From contig NC_135555.1 of the NCBI RefSeq assembly GCF_964340395.1, forward strand, positions 19,247,615-19,311,614: DNA of 64,000 bases, in the 5' to 3' direction. Positions 46,305 through 64,000 of the stretch are shown one piece after another (position 1 is the first letter of the stretch; every line of letters begins with the position of its first letter). The notes beneath the pieces were generated by a model. The model worked only from the letters and a program-made list of their open reading frames with translations. It searched no databases and was not told the DNA's origin. Source of the DNA: Glandiceps talaboti (taxonomy: Eukaryota > Hemichordata > Enteropneusta > Spengelidae). Position numbers and translations under genes: made by a program.

Positions 46305-47633
46305 TTATTGTCTCAGATTTAAAAACACAGCTTTCTGTCTTTCATATATTTTTAAAGCGTCTTCATAAAGTTTCAAATCCCACGTATTTCGTTTCTCAAT
46401 TTCTGTCAGTTCAAATGTAGACAGAGTCGTTCTATGTGAGTTTGCGTTGACGTGGACTTCCTTGTCAACGTTCTTAATATCCAACATCAATGTCAACATG
46501 TCCTGTGAAGTTTGCCAATCTTCAAGAATTCCAACAAACCCTACTTTCGTTTCCAGATTCTCTTTGGCTTTTAGGTAGTGTTTTTCCTCAATGATTGGAA
46601 CGTCTGACAGATTTCCCGAGTATGCACCGCAGCAGTCTTCGAATCTGTTCGCAATATCATGAAAATCGTCGAACAAAAGTAGTCGAATTATGAAGTTATC
46701 CATGTCGTGTACGCGAATGTCTTTCGTATTACTTAGATAGTTTGTCAGAGTTTGATCGTTTAACAAATATTGGCGACATATCTGGTGAATACGAAAACAT
46801 TTGTGCTTTTGCAAGTAATAAAATGTAGAAACGAATCTTTCAACTGGATGTCGAAACCAGGTTATGTACAAGAATGGTCTATCGGCGTATGCATAATTAT
46901 GGAGTCCATACGTTCTCTTAGAATAGTAAAACGACCTACCACTTCGCTCGTAATGACTACGAGCAGCTGCATAAAGACTTCGACAGTGACTAATTTGGGT
47001 TCCAACACGTCTGCCTTTGTACTTTAAATCAGATGCTCTTTTGATGATCTTTTCAACAGACGTACCTCCAGCCTTGGGCAGATGCACGAAGGCTATATTT
47101 GCTTTCCTATACTCACGTGCAAGTTCATCGAGCTCTGAGACGTAAACAATGTTTCGATTTTCGAGTGACAGGTAAAAACTAGTCAATGGTACCCTGCCAT
47201 GTTTGCCCTCCGGAGGACATTCTTGTAGAATGTTATCATTGTCTTGGCAGTTCAGGTCTTTTCTTGGATATCCCATAGACAGTAACTCCTTACAGTGTAC
47301 AGACGAGTTCGGTGTTTCTTTTCTATGCTGGTCAATGACAATGGCAGTGCCATTGGCACTGTGGTCGCCATATTGCTTCAACTTCAAGTAGGGATGTAAA
47401 TTGTGCAATCTTAGGTGACGAAGATAACTTCTAGAGGTTATAAGTCTTGAATCTTCTGTCCATTTGTACGACAATATCCATACAAAAAATACCAGAAGGA
47501 GCAAACACCAGAACGCTAACCGCCTTGTTCTGAGATTGAATCTCAAACAACGCATAGTAGCTGGCTGTGACGGCTGGATTTTTGTTGTTACAAGTTGTGC
47601 CTTCTTGCACGTAATAAGAAGCGTGACGCGCAA
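46305..47633 (-). CDS. Intronless Golgi-type carbohydrate sulfotransferase
   Basis: A single open exon of 442 codons. A second in-frame ATG (codon 27, at 47555) directly precedes the basic stretch RFNLRTRR and the hydrophobic anchor FWCLLLLVFFVWIL (41-54), so the true protein may be 416 residues. The layout is type II membrane: short cytosolic tail, anchor, stem, lumenal catalytic domain. HLPKAGGTSVEK (184-195) fits the 5'-phosphosulfate-binding loop of PAPS-dependent enzymes and WFRHPVERFVSTFYY (259-273) the 3'-phosphate-binding element. Possible N-glycosylation sites include NGT at 94. It belongs with the Sulfotransfer_2-type (PF03567-like) enzymes that transfer sulfate to glycans; the acceptor sugar cannot be told. 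It lies between LINE fragments and may be an old retrocopy. Confidence 0.87.
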   Translation of the reverse strand: MRVTLLITCKKAQLVTTKIQPSQPATMRCLRFNLRTRRLAFWCLLLLVFFVWILSYKWTEDSRLITSRSYLRHLRLHNLHPYLKLKQYGDHSANGTAIVIDQHRKETPNSSVHCKELLSMGYPRKDLNCQDNDNILQECPPEGKHGRVPLTSFYLSLENRNIVYVSELDELAREYRKANIAFVHLPKAGGTSVEKIIKRASDLKYKGRRVGTQISHCRSLYAAARSHYERSGRSFYYSKRTYGLHNYAYADRPFLYITWFRHPVERFVSTFYYLQKHKCFRIHQICRQYLLNDQTLTNYLSNTKDIRVHDMDNFIIRLLLFDDFHDIANRFEDCCGAYSGNLSDVPIIEEKHYLKAKENLETKVGFVGILEDWQTSQDMLTLMLDIKNVDKEVHVNANSHRTTLSTFELTEIEKRNTWDLKLYEDALKIYERQKAVFLNLRQ

Positions 47634-47819
47634 TCAAGACTACGCACATCAAACAACATCAGGTCAAGGGTCAAATCCAATTTTGAATTTTTTGTCTTCT
47701 CATTATGTGCATATTCATTCTATTAAAGGTCATTACTACACTGTTATAGTCATCCACTACATTGTACATTATGACAATTTGATGTATCTTTATAATCATT
47801 TCGTTTATTATTACAGCAA

Positions 47820-48860
47820 TTTACTTCATTATGATAGCTGGCCATTTACTCCATTATGATAACCACTTATTGCTTCATTATGATAGCTAGCCATTTACTC
47901 CATTTTGATAGCCATTTACTTCAATATGGTAGCCATTTACTTCACTATGATAGTCATTTACTTCATTATGAAGGCCATTTACTTCATTATGATAGCCACT
48001 TACTTCATTATGATAGCCATTTACTACATTACAATAGCCATTTACTTCATTATGATAGCCATTTACTACATTACAATAGCCATTTACTTCATTATGATGG
48101 CCATTTACTTCATTATGATAGCCATTTACTACATTACAATAGCCATTTACTTCATTATGGTGGCCATTTACTTCATTATGATAGCCATTTACTACATTAC
48201 AATAGCCATTTACTACATTACAATAGCCATTTACTTCATTATCATATAGCCACTTACTTCAGTATGATAGCCATTTACTTCATTATGATAGCCCCTTACT
48301 TCATTATGCTGGCCATTTACTTCATTATGATAGCCATTTACTACATTACAATAGCCATTTACTTCATTATGATAGCCATTTACTACATTACAATAGCCAT
48401 TTACTACATTACAATAGCCATTTACTTCATTATGATGGCCATTTACTTCATTATGATAGCCATTTACTACATTACAATAGCCATTTACTACATTACAATA
48501 GCCATTTACTACATTATAATAGCCATTTACTTCATTATGATAGCCATTTACTACATTAGATTAGCCATTTACTTCAATATGATAGCCATTTACTCCATTA
48601 TGATAACCATTTACTACATTATAATAGCCATTTACTTCATTATGATAGCCATTTACTACATTAGATTAGCCATTTACTTCAATATGATAGCCATTTACTC
48701 CATTATGATAGCCATTTACTACATTACAATAGCCACTTACTTCATTATGATAGCCATTCACTTCATTATGATAGCCATTTACTACATTACAATGGCCATT
48801 TACTTCATTATGATGGCCACTTACTTCATTGTGATAGGCGCCATTTACTTCATTATGATA
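47820..48860. repeat. 21-bp minisatellite, about 49 copies
   Basis: Units alternate between two types, ATAGCCATTTACTTCATTATG and ATAGCCATTTACTACATTACA. Because 21 is divisible by three the array gives a long plus-strand open frame of heptads such as IAIYFIM or SHLLHYD. The frame runs straight into the LINE reading at 48861, with no sign of a start or splice site suggesting a gene. Confidence 0.96.
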
Positions 48861-49673
48861 AATCTTGAACTATGTGTTGAAGATTTACGGCAATGGATGG
48901 TATCTAGCATGTTGATCCTTAATGATGATAAGACAGCGATTGTACATTTTTTCTTCGCGGTTTACAAAAGACAAACTTAAACTGGACAGTCTCAAAATCG
49001 GATCCTCATAAATTTGTCCAACTATATCAGCCAATGCAACAATCTTGGTATCATGTTAGATTCAGATGGTTTCAAGACAAGTCAAGTAAATAACATCTGC
49101 AAATTTAACAGCATACATTGCATTGGTCAGGATTGGGAAAGTCCGTTGTTTGATCGACGTTCCAACTATGGAGAATTCGAAGTTACTACACGCATTTGTC
49201 ACATCACGACTAGATTATTGCAATACTATGCTATACAAAATCAACAACTACCAACTTCAAAACATACAATCTGTAGAGAACACGTGACCACTGTACGACT
49301 CATTAGCGATACGAAGAAGTTCGATCACATAACACCTGTTCTACATAATTTACATTGGCTGCCTGTTGAAAAAAGAATTCAATTCAAGATCATTCACCTG
49401 ACATATAAAATTATCTCCGGCAAATGTCCAGAGTATGTCCGCTCATTAATAGACATTCGAGTTCCTAGGCGCACACTTCGTTCATCGGATAGATTGCTTT
49501 TATCAAGACGCGACACCGACACAACAACCAAAAACTATGCTGTCCACGCCTTTTTCATCGCATCACCGATCCTATGGAAAGATCTACCTTTTAGCATCAC
49601 TCCTAATTGTTCTATAGAATCTTTTAAACGCACCCTGAAAACCTATCTTTTTAAAGTTCATTTTGGAGTGTAA
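48861..49673 (+). pseudogene. LINE reverse transcriptase 3' end (CR1/L2/Jockey-like), frameshifted
   Basis: Starts at VEDLRQWMVSSMLILNDDKT (about 48872-48933), the conserved end of the polymerase domain. A frame change follows. Then HITPVLHNLHWLPVEKRIQF (about 49327-49386), TYKIISGKCPEYVRSLI, LRSSDRLLL and SFKRTLKTYLFKVHF complete the usual C-terminal region. The upstream part of the polymerase is replaced by the 21-bp minisatellite. A different LINE group from the endonuclease fragment at 45080-45712. Confidence 0.85.
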
Positions 49674-49689
49674 GGTTTAAGCAACCAAG

Positions 49690-50128
49690 GAAGGTGATAA
49701 AAAATAGATATACGTACTTAAAGTTAAAGAAAGCAATAACATACAAAAGAACAAGCATATAAAATAAGCTTACAGAAACAATACTGCACTACAAGAAGAA
49801 CGCACAGACAAAACAATAGGCCAGATGAAATGGGGTACAGAATAGGTGGGAAAAGAAAAAGTACTGGCGATCGAACTGAAAGCACCCAACCCACCAAAGT
49901 TCTCTCCCACTGTAACGAAAGCAACTGGTCAAAGATAATTAAATAATATTAACTAATTTATCTAGTGACAAGCGTTGCGTGCCAAAATATTGATTGTACT
50001 TTATTTGTATATATTTTTTGCTTCATTCTTGATGGTTGGATAAGGGTGCGCAAGACATGAAATATGAGATTGAGAGCAGACGGGACCTTGCGCAACTAGT
50101 GCGTAAATAAGCCTTAGCGGGAGCACTA
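49690..50128 (-). mobile_element. LINE 5' module (inverted copy)
   Basis: Reverse-complement copy of 44563-45060, also abutting a (TATG)n array at its outer end (50127-50260). Together the two form a roughly 450-bp inverted repeat enclosing the sulfotransferase gene, the 21-bp minisatellite and the LINE 3' end. Confidence 0.8.
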
Positions 50129-50228
50129 TGTATGTATGTATGTATGTATGTATGTATGTATGTATGTCTGTATGTATGTATGTATGTATGTATGTAAGTA
50201 TGTATGTATGTATGTATGTATGTATGTG

Positions 50229-50259
<31 letters not shown>

Positions 50260-50260
50260 T
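50127..50260. repeat. (TATG)n microsatellite
   Basis: About 33 TATG units with single-base interruptions. Confidence 0.96.
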
Positions 50261-50393
50261 ACTGTATGTGTGTTGAGGTGCATATGCGTGAACGCCTGTT
50301 AACACATGTACACACATCATGTGTTGAGAGTGGTAAAAGAGATCTGACACTACAAGTTCGACGTAATACAACACAATTACGATATACGAAGTG

Positions 50394-50399
50394 TTTATT
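50394..50399 (-). terminator. Possible polyadenylation signal of the second ABHD4-like gene
   Basis: AATAAA on the minus strand 360 bp after the stop at 50759. Another AATAAA lies closer, at 50528-50533. Either could serve. Confidence 0.4.
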
Positions 50400-50758
50400 G
50401 AAAAAGAATTAACGATAACAAACTCTTCAATTTCTTAAAACAACCAAAAAATACAGATTTACGCAAGGTTTCTTTGCCGATAATAGTGTGTATGTAAATA
50501 TATGTAAATCTATGCAAATCGTGTTGATTTATTATATGTTTCAAATGCTATCGTTTCCCTGGTTACGAAAATGTCAGTTAACAAAAAAGACAACGTGATT
50601 TCGAATACAATTTGAATATATGTTTGCCGATATAAATTAACCCTGTCATTGTATATACACTGATATGTCACAAAATGGTAAAGATAGTACACATTGTAGT
50701 CTTTCAGACAAAGAAGATCAAGTTTATAGTATAAATTGTATGTGTAAATGTGTCTCTA

Positions 50759-56715
<5,957 letters not shown>

Positions 56716-56765
56716 ACTACTGTGGTGGACGGCTTCGCTATCTTCGTTTGACGTTGACTACGCCG

Positions 56766-56773
56766 TGACGTCA
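56766..56773. promoter_or_regulatory. CRE palindrome at the second ABHD4-like start
   Basis: TGACGTCA, a perfect cAMP-response element, lies 51 bp upstream of the proposed ATG (56715, minus strand). It marks a likely promoter; function inferred. Confidence 0.45.
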
Positions 56774-57519
56774 CAGAGGTCATCTGTGACGAGGATTATC
56801 TCTCAGGTATATTATGATAGGTACACAAAGAGAGATCGTCATGGTATGTACATAGTAAGTCAGTCAGTACGAGAGAGAACTTGCACATGTTTTATTGATA
56901 GCTTTGTTTATAACTAACAAATACGCCAACACCAAACACTGCGGTTTCGTGAGACGGGTTGTACACAGAGGAAAGTTTTGTTACATAATCTCTGTATAGC
57001 AAAGTCAGAATGAACATTAGGCAATTAGGGGTAGACCATTTGATATCCTGGGGGGGGGGGGGCTTGGAAGATTGGGTGAGAGTCATTATTTTTTTTCCCA
57101 CCTGCTTGCCTGAGAATTATTTATTTTTTCTCCTTCGCCTATGCTGGCAACTTTTTTTTCTTTGCTTCTTTGAGATATTCGGATTTTTTTTAAAGTCAAT
57201 GTTGAACACTTACATCTGTTGCCACAATTTTCTGTTTAGTTTTCGCACACGGTAATGCAGAGGTAAAAAGATGCTGTTCTATCACACACAGATTATATCT
57301 AGAAAACTACATATTTCATACGTTTGATTTTCAATTAAATAAACATCGTTGACTGTTTTTATGCCATGGTATGGTGACACACTGAAAATACAAATCGGAA
57401 ACTTGATTAGTGAGCTCAAACATTCAGATAGACCGGTCAGTTTCTCCAGCTTGGGGGATGGGGGGTGTCAGTGTTTTTTTAAATTGGGCCGACAAAAAGT
57501 CACTGAACCCCGTGAATAA

Positions 57520-58150
57520 AGTTTCACAGCATCAGACATCAAGCTGTAGAGGGAAGAGCTTTGAGACTGGGATATGTCCACCTCTTGTGTGAGTGTGTGT
57601 GAATGGGGAGGGGGTTCCAGGGGGTCTCCCCCTAGAAGCCCTGGAGGTTTTTTTTTTTACTTCTAAAGGCAATGTTTAGGCTATTCACAGACACTTTCAG
57701 ACAATAATTTGCAAGCTTTACAAGACAGCTCTAACATGTTAAAAGCAACTACATAAGGTTGAAACATGTTTGAAATAAAGTACCATAGCATCTTGACACT
57801 AAGAGGTGGAGGAAAGAACTTTGATTTGAGACTGGAACATGTCTACCTCTTACGGGGGGGGGGGGTTTCTAGGGAGTGTCCCCCTTGAAGCCCTGGAGGA
57901 TATTTACTCTTAAAGCCAATTTTCAGGCTATTAACATACACTTTCAGACATAAATTTGCAAACTTTACAAGACAGCTCTAACAATTGTAAAAAGCAACTA
58001 CACATGGTTGAAACATTTTTTAGATAAAGTTTCATAGCATCTTGACAGTAAGAGTTGGAGGGAAGAACTTTGATTTGAGGCTTGGACATGTCTACCTCTT
58101 GGGGGGGGGGGGTCCTAGGGGGTCTCCCCTAGAAGCTTTTCAAGTTTTTT
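57520..58150. repeat. ~250-260 bp tandem repeat, 2.5 copies, with G runs
   Basis: Copies near 57535, 57800 and 58050 share GAAGAACTTTGATTTGAG, CATGTCTACCTCTT followed by a G run, TCTCCCCCTAGAAGC-type text, TTTCAGACA and TTTACAAGACAGCTCTAACA. The third copy is partial. Confidence 0.85.
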
Positions 58151-58159
58151 TTTTTTTTT

Positions 58160-59350
58160 TTACCAATTTTGGTGAATCTTATTGTTGGTTTAACGAATGA
58201 GTGGCCTCTGGGGTGATGGAGTCAATTAAAAATTAATTCGACCTCATCATAAGATATATACTCGTCGGTCACAATACTTGTTTGATGAGGTGTAATAGAA
58301 ACAAATGAAGACAATTATAAGATGGACGAACACATTATGCACACTGTACTGTTATAGTCTAAAAGAAGACACGATTTCTCTCTGGAATATGATTTTAAAG
58401 AATGACCATAAATAAGGCAAAGGCATGAAGCTGTACACGGAATTAGAAGTAAATTGTTACCGTTTTACCTTTTTGCATGCAAAAAAATGTTTAGTGTCGC
58501 CGGGGAGGGGGGGGGGGCTTAAACTAGGATCGGTCGGGTTAGCGGAAACACACTATTTTTTATTTGGCCTTATGCTAAAATCTTAACCAACACACCAAAC
58601 ATACCTTTCAGAAGTTGAGCTTTCGACTGCAAACTGTTAGTCTTGTTCACTCTATAATAGACTATTCTATGTTTGACCTGTATTTATAGTTTACATCGTC
58701 TTAAAGATAATAATTATGATATAATAATAATTATAATAATGATATATAGTTTATTATATCAAATGAAAGTCGGAAACTGAAATATGGTCTCCATTTGTAC
58801 AATGCCTTAGCAGGAAATTGAGGTACCAGGGAAAACATGAATTTGTTCGGTAGCTTCAAACTGCGCATCACCCTTCTTATATATATATAGAGAGATATGG
58901 TTAACTTTTTCATTTCAATCTTTTCTCAGTTATTTCATTTTTATAGATGATGGTTATGTCAAATATGACGTTCTGTCATATTTCTTACAAGGAATCACAT
59001 TCACTTAGCTACCGTAGAGGTACTCACTCAGGACATTGACCAACATGATGCACATTGACGACCAACAGGATGCTGGTCGATATGATAGATTTATTTCACA
59101 GCTTAGCGGCAAGTACAAGGCAGATAAGATAACAAGATTTTATGGAGGTAGGATTCTGAATGACTTCCTACCTCCATGGAGAGAACTAGCTCTCACCATA
59201 GATTCATCCCTTAGATTCCACCCTCCCAGATTGCCCTCCCGGCTCTCCATTTCAGTAGTATTAAAATGTAACACATATATATAGCACAGAAAATGGGCGT
59301 TTCCACATATACAAAACATATTACAATTCATATTATACGCCTTAGATCAT
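58160..59350. other. Intergenic, nothing coding recognised
   Basis: A G run near 58505 and AT-rich simple sequence near 58710-58745. The short open frame at 59036-59284 has no recognisable family. Confidence 0.45.
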
Positions 59351-59353
59351 TTC

Positions 59354-59437
59354 AAGACTGCTGATTGGATTAAAACCTCACATCTCTGACATTTAAGACT
59401 GCTGATTGGATTAAAATCTCATATCCCTGACATGGAC
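59354..59437. repeat. ~42-bp direct duplication
   Basis: AAGACTGCTGATTGGATTAA occurs twice in tandem with matching following text (TCTCATATCCCTGACAT against CCTCACATCTCTGACAT). Confidence 0.85.
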
Positions 59438-59822
59438 TTATTGATATTAATGACTTCTTTTATCGAGTTGCTTCTTTACCCTTCTTTTGTCTTTAGTCCT
59501 GTGTCAGCTCTTGAACTTGTTTATAGTTAATTACAAAGAATTAATTATGCTACCTGAGGTCACTCCCTTTTCCATTGTACTATATCAAGCTGTCTCATCA
59601 AGACATGTGGTTGACCTTGACCTTTCCTATTGTATTGTAACAAGCTGTCTCAGGACATATTCTATTATACTAGTGTTAGAGCTGTTTGAGGTCAGACGGA
59701 CATTTCTATATTTCTGGAAGTCAGTTAGCTATCAAATTATTATGTATGTAACAGTTATAATTATAATAAGTAGAGTTAAATAAATGTTGTGTTGTCTTGT
59801 ATTCTTTCTCCACGAAATGAAC

Positions 59823-63781
<3,959 letters not shown>

Positions 63782-64000
63782 TTTTACTGGGGGTTTCCTG
63801 GGGATGAAATATAAATATAAACAGCTTTTAATGCAACCCTCAACACTGAAGTAAAGTACTCTCTGTGTTTGGCACACTCTTTATAGCATTCGTATCAAGT
63901 ATAGACGATTCCATACATTCAAGGGCCTTCATTATAAGCCTGGTCTGTGGCCTTTCTATTAAACATCGTCACTTTGTGAACATTAGAGGGATTATAGTAA

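Noticed and set aside
47856-48980. 374-codon heptad-repeat frame
   Set aside because: Explained by a 21-bp minisatellite; it runs into a dead LINE.

Overview
This is an AT-rich, intron-bearing eukaryotic (metazoan) window. All genes are split by GT-AG introns except one intronless sulfotransferase. Most of the DNA is repeats: MITE-like inverted-repeat elements, LINE fragments, minisatellites and very long microsatellites. The gene families, their divergence from the human proteins and the repeat style fit a marine invertebrate, perhaps a non-vertebrate deuterostome (hemichordate or amphioxus-like). That placement is inference.

Layout. 1-13.6 kb: no recognisable gene, several small transposon-like elements, and at the right edge a possible first exon on the minus strand (13610-13669). 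14.2-19.0 kb: RAB5IF (plus strand, 4 exons). 21.9-29.6 kb: an ABHD5-like gene (minus, 6 exons). 31.5-37.8 kb: an ABHD4-like gene (plus, 6 exons), head-to-head with the previous one. 38.8-40.8 kb: a 28-bp minisatellite. 44.5-50.3 kb: LINE fragments, a 21-bp minisatellite and an intronless Golgi-type sulfotransferase (minus). 50.8-56.7 kb: a second ABHD4-like gene (minus, 6 exons). 59.8-63.8 kb: a carbohydrate sulfotransferase of the CHST8-14 type (minus, 3 exons).

I reassembled the exons by matching splice sites and reading phase to the known families. The three ABHD genes share one exon plan (phases 2, 1, 1, 2, 0), so they are a local duplication cluster. All three keep the serine nucleophile that vertebrate ABHD5 lacks. 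Only the 21.9-29.6 kb copy also has the Trp-rich N terminus and the Arg and Gly linked to lipase co-activation in ABHD5. The cluster therefore looks like an ABHD5/ABHD4 functional split in which the ABHD5-like member may still be catalytic.

RAB5IF is a small ER membrane protein, the ABHD proteins act in phospholipid and lipid-droplet metabolism, and the two sulfotransferases would sit in the Golgi. There is no sign of an operon-like common pathway. No tRNA, rRNA, CRISPR array or intact transposase was found.
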